From Pseudomonadota bacterium (lineage in GTDB: Bacteria; Pseudomonadota; Alphaproteobacteria; Rhodobacterales; Rhodobacteraceae): a stretch of 64,000 bases of DNA. Both the position numbers and the translations under genes were made by a program. The notes beneath the pieces were generated by a model. That model had not been told where the DNA came from, ran no database searches, and saw only the letters and a program-made list of their open reading frames with translations. Below are positions 24,694-34,035 of this stretch, piece by piece. The stretch is from the NCBI GenBank assembly GCA_963205235.1, contig CAUJIP010000131.1:29235-93234 (forward strand). The letters run 5' to 3'. Every line of letters begins with the position of its first letter. Within the stretch, counting starts at the first letter, position 1.

Positions 24694-24828
24694 TTTGGCG
24701 GCCTTTCGGGGCATGTGTTTCAACACCCCCAAACTGCCCCGATTCTCCCGCCATGTATCCGGCCCAAGGTCTGCCGATATTCGGGCTATTTTTCAGACCA
24801 AAGTCTGAAAACGGCCCCAGGTCGCCCC

Positions 24829-25662
24829 TCAGTCCCGCAAAAGCTCGTTGATGCTGGTCTTCGACCGGGTCTGCGCATCGACCTTCTTGACGATCACCGC
24901 GCAGTACAGGTTGATTCCCCCCTTCGACGGCATCGACCCCGCGACGACGACCGACCCCGCGGGAACCTCGCCATACATCACTTCGCCGGTCTCCCGGTCG
25001 ACGATCTTGGTCGACTTGCCGATGAAGACGCCCATGCCAAGGACGGACCCTTCGCGGATGATGCAGCCCTCAACCACCTCGGACCGCGCGCCGATAAAGC
25101 AGTTGTCCTCGATGATCGTCGGGCCAGCCTGCATCGGTTCCAGCACGCCGCCGATGCCCACACCGCCCGACAGGTGCACGTTCTTGCCGATCTGCGCGCA
25201 CGAACCCACCGTAGCCCAGCCGTCGACCATCGAGCCCTCATCGACATAGGCCCCGATGTTCACGAAGGACGGCATCAAGACCACGCCCTTGGCGATATAG
25301 GCCGAGCGGCGGACGATAGACCCCGGAACCGCGCGGAACGCCGCCTTGCGCCAGTCTTCGGCGCTCCAGCCCTGCCATTTCGACGCGACCTTGTCCCACC
25401 AGTTCGACCCGCCATTGCTGCCGGAAATCTCGTACATATCCGTCAGCCGGAACGACAGCAGCACCGCCTTCTTGGCCCACTGGTTCACATGCCAGTCACT
25501 GCCGCGCTTTTCCGCAACCCGCAGCGACCCACTGTCCAGCGCGGTCAGCGTCGCCTCGATGGCATCGCGCACTTCGCCCTTGGTGGCGGGGGAAATCCCG
25601 TCGCGCGCCTCCCAGGCGGCTTCGATGGCGGCTTCAAGGGTGGCATTGCTGGTGGCGGACAT
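24829..25662 (-). CDS. dapD: 2,3,4,5-tetrahydropyridine-2,6-dicarboxylate N-succinyltransferase
   Basis: 277 residues. It transfers succinyl from succinyl-CoA to tetrahydrodipicolinate, the committed step of the succinylase DAP branch. The N-terminal helical domain is followed by a left-handed parallel beta-helix of hexapeptide repeats ([57 protein letters not shown]) and ends in the usual C-terminal extension ([20 protein letters not shown]). Length and motifs are standard. It works with dapE and lysA, both in this window. Confidence 0.97.
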   Translation of the reverse strand: MSATSNATLEAAIEAAWEARDGISPATKGEVRDAIEATLTALDSGSLRVAEKRGSDWHVNQWAKKAVLLSFRLTDMYEISGSNGGSNWWDKVASKWQGWSAEDWRKAAFRAVPGSIVRRSAYIAKGVVLMPSFVNIGAYVDEGSMVDGWATVGSCAQIGKNVHLSGGVGIGGVLEPMQAGPTIIEDNCFIGARSEVVEGCIIREGSVLGMGVFIGKSTKIVDRETGEVMYGEVPAGSVVVAGSMPSKGGINLYCAVIVKKVDAQTRSKTSINELLRD

Positions 25663-25756
25663 GAAACTCTCCCTCTGGGTCGGGGCCTTCTAGGGCATCG
25701 GACAGCAAATGTCAGCGTCCTTCGCACTGCCCGATATCAGCATCTTGCCGCAGGCC

Positions 25757-26683
25757 TTAGACCGGCGCTTCGGTCGGGTTCGCCCCGCAGACCAGAACCG
25801 CGACCCTCTCCCCCGGCGCAGGCTGGTACGCGCCCGAGATCAACGCAGCCAGCGCGCAGGCCCCGCCCGGCTCTACCCATTGCCGCACGCCTTGCCAAAG
25901 CCGCGCCTGGGCCTGGGCAATCGCCGCGTCCGAGACCAGAACCGAGGTCACCCCATGCCGAACCGCAAAATCATAGCCCAACCGCCCGATCCGGGGCGCG
26001 CCCAGGGCGCTGGCGGCGATCCCGCCGACGTCGACCAGGGTTTCCGGCCCGCCCTGCAAGGCGCGATGCAGTGTCGGAGCCAGTTCCGGCTCGACCGCCA
26101 CCACCTTGCGGCGACCCTGAAGCCAGGCCAACGCCCCGCCGATCAACCCGCCACCTCCGACGGCGATCAGCACGGTATCAGCCGCCAGCCCCTGCTCCTC
26201 CCATTCCTTCGCCACGGTGCCTTGCCCCGCCAGTGTCGGAGGCGCGTCAAAGGCATGGATCATCAGCGCCCCGGTCTTCGCACACCAGGCCTCGGCCCGC
26301 GCCGAAGCCTCGATGAAACTGCCGGGCACTTCCTCGACCTCGGCACCCTGGGCCTTGATCAGCGCGATCTTGGCCGGGCTGGCCATCGCAGGCACGAAGA
26401 TCCGCGCCGGTTTTCCCAGGCGCGCCGCCGCAGCCGCCAGCGCAGCCCCGTGGTTCCCGCCCGAAGTCGCCGTCACTCCGGCTGCGGGGATATCCAGCGA
26501 CAAAAGGCTGTTGAACGCCCCGCGCGCCTTGAAACTGCCAGTCACCTGCAGATGCTCAAGCTTTACCTCGACCGGATAGGGCAAAAGCTCGCGCGTCGTG
26601 ATCACTGGCGTGCGCAGCAGATGCGCGGCAATCCGGTCATGGGCGCGGGCGATGTCTTCGGGGCTGATCCTGGCATCGGGCAT
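25757..26683 (-). CDS. Threonine/serine dehydratase-like PLP enzyme
   Basis: 308 residues, fold type II PLP. LEHLQVTGSFKARGA places the PLP lysine at Lys52; TSGGNHG (74-79) is the substrate loop and GGGGLIGG the phosphate-binding loop. The length fits catabolic or serine-racemase-like dehydratases lacking an ACT regulatory domain. It would convert L-threonine or L-serine to an oxo acid and ammonia, though racemase activity is possible. The ATG at 26683 matches the family start. It is divergent from the LOG gene, with 75 bp between starts. Confidence 0.88.
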   Translation of the reverse strand: MPDARISPEDIARAHDRIAAHLLRTPVITTRELLPYPVEVKLEHLQVTGSFKARGAFNSLLSLDIPAAGVTATSGGNHGAALAAAAARLGKPARIFVPAMASPAKIALIKAQGAEVEEVPGSFIEASARAEAWCAKTGALMIHAFDAPPTLAGQGTVAKEWEEQGLAADTVLIAVGGGGLIGGALAWLQGRRKVVAVEPELAPTLHRALQGGPETLVDVGGIAASALGAPRIGRLGYDFAVRHGVTSVLVSDAAIAQAQARLWQGVRQWVEPGGACALAALISGAYQPAPGERVAVLVCGANPTEAPV

Positions 26684-26758
26684 CGGCGATCCTTTTTCCG
26701 TTTCTTGCCGGGTCTCATCCCTATATGGCTTGGGGAAGGTCACACAGACGGACAGAAA

Positions 26759-27583
26759 ATGAAAGACGAACCCCGAAGCCACCCATTCCGCGACAGCGTC
26801 GAAGACATCGCCGCCGCGAAACGCATTCCCGACACGCCCCAGACCCGCGCGCCCGCTTACCGGTTGGCCTTCGCCGACCGCGATTTCATGACCCGCGACG
26901 AGCTGCGCCCCGTCCGTCTGCAGCTTGAACTTCTGAAGCCGCAACTGATCATGGACGAACGCGGTATCGAATCGACCATCGTCATGTTCGGCGGTGCCCG
27001 TATCCCCGCCCCCGAACACCGCGACACTGCGCGCACCAAGACCCTTGCCGGTCTGTCGCACTACTACGAAGAAGCGCGCCGCTTTGCAAAGATCATGACT
27101 GAACGGTCACTGGAAACCTATGGCCGCGAGAACGTCATCTGCACCGGTGGTGGCCCCGGCGTGATGGAGGCGGGGAACAGGGGCGCAAGCGAGGCTGGTG
27201 GCCAGTCGATCGGCCTGAACATCGTCTTGCCGCATGAACAGGCCCCGAACGCTTTTGTGACGCCCGACCTGTCGTTCAACTTCCACTACTTCGCGATCCG
27301 CAAGATGCATTTCCTGATGCGCGCCCGCGCCGTCTGCGTCTTCCCCGGCGGCTTCGGCACTATGGACGAGATGTTCGAAAGCCTGACCCTGATCCAGACC
27401 GGACGGATGAAACCGATCCCCTTCCTGCTTTTCGGGCGGGAGTGGTGGGAGAAGGTCGTGAACTGGCAACACCTCGCCGACGCAGGGGTCATCGCCCCCG
27501 AAGACCTGTCGCTGTTTGCCATGGTCGAAACGGCGGAAGAGGCTTTGGCGGTGATCGATGGATGGGGGGCCGAAGCACGGTAG
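26759..27583 (+). CDS. LOG family protein (TIGR00730-like, possible phosphoribohydrolase)
   Basis: 274 residues. The Rossmann-like LOG fold is identified by VMFGGAR near 75-81, GGGPGVMEAGNRG at 130-142 and PGGFGTMDE at 196-204. Plant and bacterial LOG proteins hydrolyse nucleoside 5'-monophosphates or cytokinin nucleotides to release the base; many bacterial members are AMP/pyrimidine nucleosidases with a lysine-decarboxylase misannotation history. The N-terminal extension of about 60 residues before the core is typical of the larger subgroup. Its stop codon runs straight into three short hairpins. Confidence 0.88.
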   Translation: MKDEPRSHPFRDSVEDIAAAKRIPDTPQTRAPAYRLAFADRDFMTRDELRPVRLQLELLKPQLIMDERGIESTIVMFGGARIPAPEHRDTARTKTLAGLSHYYEEARRFAKIMTERSLETYGRENVICTGGGPGVMEAGNRGASEAGGQSIGLNIVLPHEQAPNAFVTPDLSFNFHYFAIRKMHFLMRARAVCVFPGGFGTMDEMFESLTLIQTGRMKPIPFLLFGREWWEKVVNWQHLADAGVIAPEDLSLFAMVETAEEALAVIDGWGAEAR

Positions 27584-27648
27584 GGTGCGCTACAGCGCAC
27601 CGCCCTTTGGCGGGCATCACAGGGTCGTAGGTCGGGCTTCAGCCCGAC
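27584..27648. repeat. Triple short-hairpin (REP-like) cluster after the LOG gene
   Basis: GGTGCGCT-AC-AGCGCACC at 27584-27601, CCGCC-CTTT-GGCGG at 27600-27613 and GTCGGGCT-TC-AGCCCGAC at 27631-27648. The third, preceded by GTAG, resembles REP-type hairpins widespread in proteobacteria. Downstream (27706-27746) the octamer GGAAGACG occurs three times; otherwise 27649-27785 has nothing recognisable. Confidence 0.7.
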
Positions 27649-27785
27649 TCCCGGACGCCCCCCGATTCGCCCTGCATGGTTAACGCCCCGCTCGCCTTCC
27701 CCGATGGAAGACGGAAGCAAGACGTTTGGAAGACGAAAGGAAGACGCTTTACCTTTCGGAAACCTTTCCTGTTAAGCCTGCGTTC

Positions 27786-28997
27786 TCAATCCCTTGGCAG
27801 GGCCAGGGTCTCCCTTTCCCACCTATCCAGAAATTCCACCCTGTCACAGCCCGCAAACCCCGCCAGCCGGTCCAGTTCCGCCTCCAGTTTCGCCAGCCGA
27901 CCCTTGGTCAGCTTGACCCCCGCCTCGGGCCAGAAGGCCTTGACCCGCAGGCTACCCGCATCGCGAAACGCCTTGACGTCGATCCGTCCGACCAGCCGGT
28001 CACCTTCCAGCACCGGGAAGACATAGTAGCCCCAGGTCCGTTTCGGTTCGGGCACGAAAACCTCGATCCGGTAGAAGAACCCGAACAGGAATTCCGCCCG
28101 CTTGCGGTCGCGAAGCGCGGGGTCGAAGGGCGACAAGATGCGGAGGCGGGGCAGGGGGTCTGGTGGCGGAGCATCCAGAATGTCAGGGAAAGCCAATGAC
28201 TTGCGGCGTTGACCCTCGGCCCCTTCAACCTCGACCTCGATGATCTCGCCCCGCGACAGGGCCGCGCGGCACCAGTCCCTTGCCGCCTCGGGGGGGATCG
28301 CTTTCCAATAGGCGGCGATCTCTCCACTGGTGCCAAAGCCCAGATGCCGCAGCGCTGACCGGCAGGCCCAATCGGTGACCTCCTCCTCCGGCACCGGGGC
28401 GCGGTGTTGGTCGGGGATCACCCGTTCGGTCAGGTCATAGATCTTGGCGAACCCATCCCGCCGGGTGATGGCAAGCCGCCCGGTCCGCCACAGCCATTCC
28501 AGCGCGGTCTTTGACGGATGCCAATCCCACCAGCCGCCCTTGCCCCGCACCTCACCCTCGCCAACATCGGCGGTTCCGACCGGCCCGTCCTTGGCTATGC
28601 GATTGAGAATGCTTTCAAATTGTTCCTCATACCCATCGCGAAACCAGCTTTTCCAATTCGCATGCAGCCGCTTTTCGTCGCGCTGAAACCGGTGCTGCCA
28701 GACCCCATGCAACCGCGTGGGCAGGATCGAGGCGTCATGCGTCCAATGTTCCCAAAGACTGCGATCCTTCTCCAGCAACCGCTTCAAGGCCGGTGGCCGA
28801 TAGCTTTGCCGCCGCGACCACAGGATCATGTCATGCGCCCGGGCAACGGTGTTGATGCTGTCGACCTGCACAAAGCCGATCCGTTCGATCAGACCCTGCA
28901 AATCCTGCCCCTTGGCCGCGCCGCTGGGGGCCCCGATCAAGGCATGGCGATCAAGAAAGATACGGCGGGCGGCGGGGTTGGGGATCAACTGCGGCAT
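27786..28997 (-). CDS. AlkZ/YcaQ-like winged-helix DNA glycosylase
   Basis: 403 residues. The HTH_42 family is recognised from RRIFLDRHAL, the catalytic Gln-x-Asp motif in FVQVDSINTV (Gln44, Asp46), ILWSRR, and the C-terminal LSPFDPALRDRKRAEFLFGF, RTWGYYVFPVLEGDRLVGRID and AFWPEAG. AlkZ/YcaQ enzymes unhook interstrand DNA crosslinks or excise bulky alkylated bases. The ATG at 28997 is preferred to a TTG two codons upstream. It is convergent with the LOG gene and divergent from the antiporter. Confidence 0.88.
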   Translation of the reverse strand: MPQLIPNPAARRIFLDRHALIGAPSGAAKGQDLQGLIERIGFVQVDSINTVARAHDMILWSRRQSYRPPALKRLLEKDRSLWEHWTHDASILPTRLHGVWQHRFQRDEKRLHANWKSWFRDGYEEQFESILNRIAKDGPVGTADVGEGEVRGKGGWWDWHPSKTALEWLWRTGRLAITRRDGFAKIYDLTERVIPDQHRAPVPEEEVTDWACRSALRHLGFGTSGEIAAYWKAIPPEAARDWCRAALSRGEIIEVEVEGAEGQRRKSLAFPDILDAPPPDPLPRLRILSPFDPALRDRKRAEFLFGFFYRIEVFVPEPKRTWGYYVFPVLEGDRLVGRIDVKAFRDAGSLRVKAFWPEAGVKLTKGRLAKLEAELDRLAGFAGCDRVEFLDRWERETLALPRD

Positions 28998-29179
28998 CGA
29001 CAATCGCTACCATTTCAAACTGTTTCCAGCAAAGCCGAAATCGTGACCAAAAGCCGTGGCCCGAACGGTTGTATTCTGCGGATCAGAACTTACTATCCCA
29101 TTGTCTTCTGACATTTTTCCCGAAATCGCACATGGCCTTGCTGCAGATGGCAGAGAGGACCGGAAAGGACCGTGAAGCA

Positions 29180-30493
29180 TTGCCCCACGAAACGCCCCTG
29201 ATCGCCACCCTTGTTGCTGGCTTTGGCCTGGCCTTCCTGTTCGCCCTTGTCGCGCAGCGTCTGAAACTGCCGTTGATCGCGGGGTATCTTCTGGCAGGCA
29301 TCGTGATCGGGCCGTTCACGCCGGGTTATGTGGCCGATCTGGAACTGGCGGCAGAACTGGCCGAGTTGGGGGTGATCCTGCTGATGTTCGGGGTCGGGCT
29401 GCATTTCGCGCCGCGTGATCTGATGGCGGTCAAGGCGCTGGCCGTGCCGGGGGCGCTGGGCCAGATCGCCGTGGCGACCCTGTCCGGAACGGCGCTTGGC
29501 TGGCTGATGGGCTGGGGCATCGGGGCGGCCCTGATCTTTGGGCTGGCGCTTTCTGTCGCCTCGACGGTCGTCCTTTTGCGCGCCATGCAGGATCGCGACC
29601 TGATCCAGTCGGACAAGGGCCGCGTTGCCGTCGGCTGGCTGATTGTCGAGGATCTGGTGATGGTCCTGACTTTGGTGCTGATTCCGCCCTTGGCCGGCCT
29701 TCTGGGTGGCGTTGCCATGCCGGTCGGAGAGGATTCGGCCATGGTGGCCGAAGTCAGCAATGGGATCGGCATCGGTCCCATTGCCGCGACCGTGCTTGTG
29801 ACGCTTGCCAAGGCGGCGGCCTTCGTTGCGCTGATGCTGGTGGTCGGTCAGCGCCTCATTCCGCTGGTCCTGCACTACGTGTCCCAGACCAGATCGCGCG
29901 AATTGTTCCGGTTGGCCGTTCTGGCCATCGCCTTGGGCGTTGCCTATGGCGCGACGCATTTCTTCGGCGTGTCCTTTGCCCTTGGCGCGTTCTTTGCCGG
30001 GATGGTCATGTCGTCTTCGACCCTGTCGCAGCAGGCCATGCGGGAAACCCTGCCGTTGCGCGATGCATTCGCCGTGCTGTTCTTCGTGTCCGTTGGCATG
30101 CTGTTCAACCCGGCGGTCGTCGTCTCGGCCCCGCTGGCGCTGATCGGGACGGTCGTGATCATCATCGGCATCAAGTCGGTCGCCGCCTATTACATCGTGC
30201 GCGGCTTTGGGCATGGCCACGATCAGGGCCTGACGATTGCCGCCAGCCTTGCCCAGATTGGCGAGTTTTCGTTCATCCTGATCTCGATGGGGGTGCATCT
30301 TGCCATTGTCCCGCCCGAGGCGCGCGATCTGGTGGTGGCAGGGGCGATGATCTCGATCCTGGCGAACCCGCTTCTGTTCCATCTGCTGGACCGCAGGGCG
30401 GCGCGGAAGGCGTCAGTGGCCCCGGATGTGGCGCAAGGGGGCGGTGTGGCTGTGGCCGGGGAAGACGCAGTCGAACCGGCGCAGCAGGGCTGA
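29180..30493 (+). CDS. Kef/CPA2-type cation:proton antiporter without RCK domain
   Basis: About 437 residues with some 12 hydrophobic segments. It shows GYLLAGIVIGPFTPG near the start, ILLMFGVGLHF, a buried acidic helix end (VGWLIVEDLVMVL), ALGAFFAGMVMS and AQIGEFSFILI, all typical of the KefB/YbaL branch. Relatives usually carry a cytoplasmic TrkA-N/RCK nucleotide-binding domain; here the protein ends about 45 residues after the last helix. The start is uncertain: TTG at 29180 gives the family-like LPHETPL start with GGAAAGGA upstream, whereas ATGs at 29132 or 29147 would add 11-16 residues. Confidence 0.85.
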   Translation: MPHETPLIATLVAGFGLAFLFALVAQRLKLPLIAGYLLAGIVIGPFTPGYVADLELAAELAELGVILLMFGVGLHFAPRDLMAVKALAVPGALGQIAVATLSGTALGWLMGWGIGAALIFGLALSVASTVVLLRAMQDRDLIQSDKGRVAVGWLIVEDLVMVLTLVLIPPLAGLLGGVAMPVGEDSAMVAEVSNGIGIGPIAATVLVTLAKAAAFVALMLVVGQRLIPLVLHYVSQTRSRELFRLAVLAIALGVAYGATHFFGVSFALGAFFAGMVMSSSTLSQQAMRETLPLRDAFAVLFFVSVGMLFNPAVVVSAPLALIGTVVIIIGIKSVAAYYIVRGFGHGHDQGLTIAASLAQIGEFSFILISMGVHLAIVPPEARDLVVAGAMISILANPLLFHLLDRRAARKASVAPDVAQGGGVAVAGEDAVEPAQQG

Positions 30494-30494
30494 A

Positions 30495-30977
30495 TCAAAG
30501 CAATCCAATGCCTTTGCGCACGTGAGAGGCTATTCCGTTTCTAGTGCGAAGAGCTTCCGGAACATCTACGATTGACACACCATTCGGAACTGCGTGAGTG
30601 GCCCCACGTAAGCGGCATACATGTGTTACAATGTGCTGTCCGAGGCGCTCACCTTTCATTTGCCTAAAATAGTCCTGAACGGCCCAGCCCGCCTCATACA
30701 CGCTAGTGGAAATGCACAAAATCGCCTTTGAGCACCCCTTCGCCTCATAACCGTCTAGGATCGGTTCAAGCTCTTTCGGAGAGATGGTTTTCGGTCGCTC
30801 GTTCAGTGAGGAAATGAGGCAAAATGTCTTCAAGGGCTGATCTACACCTACCCAGCTCAATTCGGCGATGTTGCGATCCGAAGGGTGGCTATGATTTCCT
30901 CGACCCAGCCCGCTCAAGCATCTGACCAGCGTGGACTTTCCAGAGTTGTCACCGCCCAGAATAAATACAATTTCCAT
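30495..30977 (-). CDS. Small P-loop NTPase-like protein, unknown function
   Basis: 160 residues. The N-terminus has a Walker A motif GGDNSGKSTLVR (about residues 8-19) right after the first strand MEIVFIL, as in GTPases and small kinases. No convincing Walker B or G-domain switch motifs are visible. Base composition is visibly lower in GC than both neighbours, and the protein is richer in Ser, Ile and Lys, which suggests acquisition by transfer. The ATG at 30977 has GAGGAA eight bases upstream. It starts 17 bp after the rlmN stop on the same strand, so it could ride on the rlmN transcript, and it ends almost touching the stop of the antiporter gene. Confidence 0.75.
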   Translation of the reverse strand: MEIVFILGGDNSGKSTLVRCLSGLGRGNHSHPSDRNIAELSWVGVDQPLKTFCLISSLNERPKTISPKELEPILDGYEAKGCSKAILCISTSVYEAGWAVQDYFRQMKGERLGQHIVTHVCRLRGATHAVPNGVSIVDVPEALRTRNGIASHVRKGIGLL

Positions 30978-30993
30978 GGTCAATTCCTCTTCT

Positions 30994-32166
30994 CTAAAGC
31001 CCCGCTTCGGCCTCGATCTGCGCCTTGGACTTCCGCGCCCGTTCGGTGGCGGATTTCAACTGGCCGCAGGCGGCCATGATGTCCTCGCCCCGTGGCGTGC
31101 GGATCGGGGTCGCGAAACCGGCGTGATACAGGATATCGGCGAAGGCATGGATGCGGTTGCCGGAGGACCGTTTGTAGGGCGCACCCGGCCATTCGTTGAA
31201 CGGGATCAGGTTGATCTTGGCCGGGATGCCTTCCAGCAGTTTCACCAGACGGTGCGCGTCTTCCTTGGTGTCGTTCACCCCGTCCAGCATCACATATTCG
31301 AACGTGATCCGCTCGCTGTTCGACAGGTTCGGCCATTCGCGCAGCGATTGCAGAAGCGTCGCGATGTTCCAGCGTTTGTTGATCGGGACCAGAATGTCGC
31401 GGACCTCATCCGTGGTGGCGTGGAACGACACGGCAAGCTGGCAACCGATCTCGGTCGCGGTGCGGGCGATTTCGGGGACGACACCGCTGGTCGACAGCGT
31501 GATCCGGCGGCGGCCAAGGGCGATGCCTTCGCCGTCCATCACGATCTTCATCGCGTCGCGGACGTTGTCGAAGTTGTAAAGCGGTTCCCCCATCCCCATC
31601 AGCACGATGTTCGAGATAAGGCGGACTTCTTCCTTGGGTGCGCCCATCACCGGCCATTCGTCCAGATCGTCGCGGGCCAGCATGACCTGCCCGACGATTT
31701 CCGCCGCCGTCAGGTTGCGCACCAGTTTCTGCGTGCCGGTGTGGCAGAAGGAACAGGTCAGCGTGCAGCCGACTTGGGACGAAATGCACAAAGTCCCCCG
31801 GTCGGTTTCGGGGATATAGACCACCTCGACCTCATGCCCGCCGGCGATGCGGACAAGGTATTTCCGGGTGCCGTCTTCGGACAGTTGGCGGGTGACGACC
31901 TCGGGGATTTCGATCACGAAATTCTCGGCCAAAAGGGCGCGGTAGTCCTTGGCAAGGTTGGTCATCTGCGCGAAATCGCGGACGCCCCAGTGATAGACCC
32001 ATTGCCAGACCTGCCCCAGCCGCATCTTGGCCTGCTTTTCCGGCGTTCCGGCAGCGATCAGAGCGTCGCGCAGTGCCTCGCGTGTCAGGCCGACGATGTT
32101 GGTCTTGTCCGACGGCGCAAGCTTGCGCGGGATCGTCAGCACGTCTTGCGTGATCGGGGCGGTCAT
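30994..32166 (-). CDS. rlmN: Dual-specificity 23S rRNA m2A2503 / tRNA m2A37 methyltransferase
   Basis: 390 residues of the radical-SAM family. The [4Fe-4S] cysteines are Cys134, Cys138 and Cys141 ([14 protein letters not shown]). The mechanistic pair is Cys127 in LCISSQ and Cys367 in MAACGQL, the latter carrying the methyl. [12 protein letters not shown] and LVPINKRW are conserved. It methylates C2 of adenosine 2503 in 23S rRNA and of A37 in certain tRNAs. The ATG at 32166 has AAAGGAT upstream. A strong terminator separates it from ialB. Confidence 0.96.
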   Translation of the reverse strand: MTAPITQDVLTIPRKLAPSDKTNIVGLTREALRDALIAAGTPEKQAKMRLGQVWQWVYHWGVRDFAQMTNLAKDYRALLAENFVIEIPEVVTRQLSEDGTRKYLVRIAGGHEVEVVYIPETDRGTLCISSQVGCTLTCSFCHTGTQKLVRNLTAAEIVGQVMLARDDLDEWPVMGAPKEEVRLISNIVLMGMGEPLYNFDNVRDAMKIVMDGEGIALGRRRITLSTSGVVPEIARTATEIGCQLAVSFHATTDEVRDILVPINKRWNIATLLQSLREWPNLSNSERITFEYVMLDGVNDTKEDAHRLVKLLEGIPAKINLIPFNEWPGAPYKRSSGNRIHAFADILYHAGFATPIRTPRGEDIMAACGQLKSATERARKSKAQIEAEAGL

Positions 32167-32235
32167 TTCGGCAGATCCTTTCACCGGGCCTTGTCACAGG
32201 CGATCTGAGATGGGGGGCGTATAGGCGCAGTTGGC

Positions 32236-32268
32236 CAAAAAGAAAAGCGCCCCAGCAAGGGGGGCGCC
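32236..32268 (-). terminator. Rho-independent terminator downstream of ialB
   Basis: On the minus strand: GCGCCCC-CCTTGCT-GGGGCGC stem-loop followed by TTTTCTTTTT. It lies 20 bp after the ialB stop and about 70 bp before the rlmN start, and insulates rlmN. Confidence 0.85.
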
Positions 32269-32287
32269 TTTGGTCATGGGTCAAGGA

Positions 32288-32809
32288 TTACTGGCAGCGC
32301 TTTTCGGCGTCTTCCATCGCGGCGGTAAAGCCGCGCAGGCTGAACGTATCCACCGTCTTCGTGCCTTTGCCCGATTTCGCGGACAACACGGCCGAGGAGC
32401 CATTCTTCATCGCGGCAAGCACCGAAGCATCATCTTCGGCACTGCCGGGCCAGGCCCATTCGCCATCGCTGAAGAACTGGTAGGGCTGGCCGTCAATCGT
32501 CACTTCGACCGTAGACCCCGCCGCAAACGGGTAGCCGCCGGTAAAGCTGATCTCACCGGGCTTGCCCGGGCGGAAGGTCACGAACAACAGGATATCGCCC
32601 CGTCGAACCGAAACCGGGGCACCGTCGCGGGTGTTGACCGATTCCTTCGGTTTGGAGACACCCCAGCATTCCTTGCTGGGTTCTTCCTCGACGAAGACAT
32701 TCCAGTCGGTCATCGTCGCGACACGGTTGTCGGATTCCTGGGCGTGAACCACAGGGGCGGCAAGGGACATCGCGGCAAGAAGCGCCAAGCGACCAGGAAG
32801 GGAACTCAT
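32288..32809 (-). CDS. Invasion-associated locus B (IalB) family protein
   Basis: 173 residues. A signal peptide (1-23, ending APVVHA) is followed by the IalB pattern: MTDWNVF, CWGVSKP, a strand-rich middle with GEISFTGGYPF, and a C-terminal SLRGFTAAMEDAEKRC. Two cysteines (in ECWG and KRCQ) may form a disulfide. IalB was named in Bartonella for erythrocyte invasion, but the family is common in free-living alphaproteobacteria, where the function is not known and may relate to envelope stress. The ATG at 32809 gives the signal peptide cleanly. Confidence 0.9.
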   Translation of the reverse strand: MSSLPGRLALLAAMSLAAPVVHAQESDNRVATMTDWNVFVEEEPSKECWGVSKPKESVNTRDGAPVSVRRGDILLFVTFRPGKPGEISFTGGYPFAAGSTVEVTIDGQPYQFFSDGEWAWPGSAEDDASVLAAMKNGSSAVLSAKSGKGTKTVDTFSLRGFTAAMEDAEKRCQ

Positions 32810-32987
32810 GTTTGACGCAGCCTCCAAGCTGTCTTCTGTCTCTGCCCCGTCAGAAAGCCCAAGGTTGGGTTTCGCACTGGCGGGGGCAAGCTGAACCCGA
32901 TATTCCAGCAATAACGAAAAAGACCTTGCGGTGAAAGACCCGAGGGTCAGGCATGGCGCAAAATTGCACAAAGGTGATGGGGGCATC

Positions 32988-33995
32988 ATGGCTCAGGTGA
33001 ATGAAGGTGCGGTTCCGGTGGCGGAAATCTGGCGCGGGGGCCTTCTGGAAAGCACACATCTGGGGCATGCGGTGATTTGCGATGCCAAGGGAATTGTTCA
33101 GGCTTGGGGCAACCCGGATGCCGTGGCCTTCCCCCGGTCGTCCTGCAAGATGGTCCAGGCCTTGCCGCTGATCGAAACTGGGGCGGCGGACGCGCGCGGG
33201 CTGACCGACCGGCATCTGGCGCTGTCCTGCGCCAGCCACGAAGGCGCAGCGATGCATGTCGGTCTTGCCGGAAGCTGGATTGCCGATCTTGGTCTGAAGG
33301 AAAGCGATCTGCGCTGCGGGTCGCATGAACCCTATGACCGCACCGAGCGCGACCGGCTGATCAAGACCGACGAAAGCCCGTGCCAGCTGCACAACAACTG
33401 CTCGGGCAAGCATTCGGGGTTCCTGACCGTGACCCAGCATCTGAAGGCCGGGCCAGAATATGTGGAAATCGACCACCCGCTGCAAAAGGCGATCCGCGCA
33501 GCGACCGAGGAAACCACGGGCGAAACCGTCGCCGGTTGGGGTGTCGACGGCTGTTCGGCCCCGAACTTTGCGATGACGCTGGGCGGCATGGCCCGCGCGA
33601 TGGCAAAATTCGCAGTTGCGCGCGAAGGCCACGGGGCGCGCGAAAGTGCCATGCACCGGCTGACCCGCGCCATGGCCACGCACCCCGAACTGGTTGCGGG
33701 CGAAGGTCGGGCCTGCACCGAACTGATGCGTGCCATGGATGGCCGGGTCGCGCTGAAGACCGGAGCCGAGGCCTATTTCGTGGCGATCATCCCGGAAAAA
33801 GGCCTTGGCATCGCGCTGAAAGTGCTGGACGGCGGCCACCGTGCGTCCGAGGCGGCGATTGCCGGGCTGCTGGTGCGTCTGGGTGTGCTGGATGCGAACC
33901 ACCCGGCGACGATCAAGCGCATGGCCCCCATCACCCGCAACTGGCGCGGGATCGAGACGGGTACCTGGCGGCTGGCCCCCGGCTTTCCGGGCTGA
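32988..33995 (+). CDS. L-asparaginase, Rhizobium etli (ReAV) class, Asparaginase_II family
   Basis: 335 residues. It hydrolyses L-asparagine to aspartate and ammonia. This class is unrelated to E. coli AnsA/AnsB. Residues reported for R. etli ReAV as catalytic or zinc ligands (Ser48, Lys51, Ser80, Cys135, Lys138) have counterparts here with a constant +3 shift: Ser51 and Lys54 in RSSCKMVQ, Ser83 in SCASHEG, and Cys138 and Lys141 in NNCSGKHSG. The ATG at 32988 fits the family N-terminus (VPVAEIWRGG). Divergent from ialB; followed by DUF2794 on the same strand after 40 bp. Confidence 0.92.
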   Translation: MAQVNEGAVPVAEIWRGGLLESTHLGHAVICDAKGIVQAWGNPDAVAFPRSSCKMVQALPLIETGAADARGLTDRHLALSCASHEGAAMHVGLAGSWIADLGLKESDLRCGSHEPYDRTERDRLIKTDESPCQLHNNCSGKHSGFLTVTQHLKAGPEYVEIDHPLQKAIRAATEETTGETVAGWGVDGCSAPNFAMTLGGMARAMAKFAVAREGHGARESAMHRLTRAMATHPELVAGEGRACTELMRAMDGRVALKTGAEAYFVAIIPEKGLGIALKVLDGGHRASEAAIAGLLVRLGVLDANHPATIKRMAPITRNWRGIETGTWRLAPGFPG

Positions 33996-34035
33996 TTCCC
34001 GTTGATTTGAGGGGCGAAGCGGATAAGCTTTGCCC

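Noticed and set aside
24157-26316. Long plus-strand frame crossing the end of the Hint gene, dapD and the dehydratase
   Set aside because: It runs antisense to dapD and the dehydratase, with biased low-information translation.
25709-26758. Upstream extension of the LOG frame by about 350 codons
   Set aside because: The extension is antisense to the threonine dehydratase and lacks family similarity; ATG 26759 starts the real protein.
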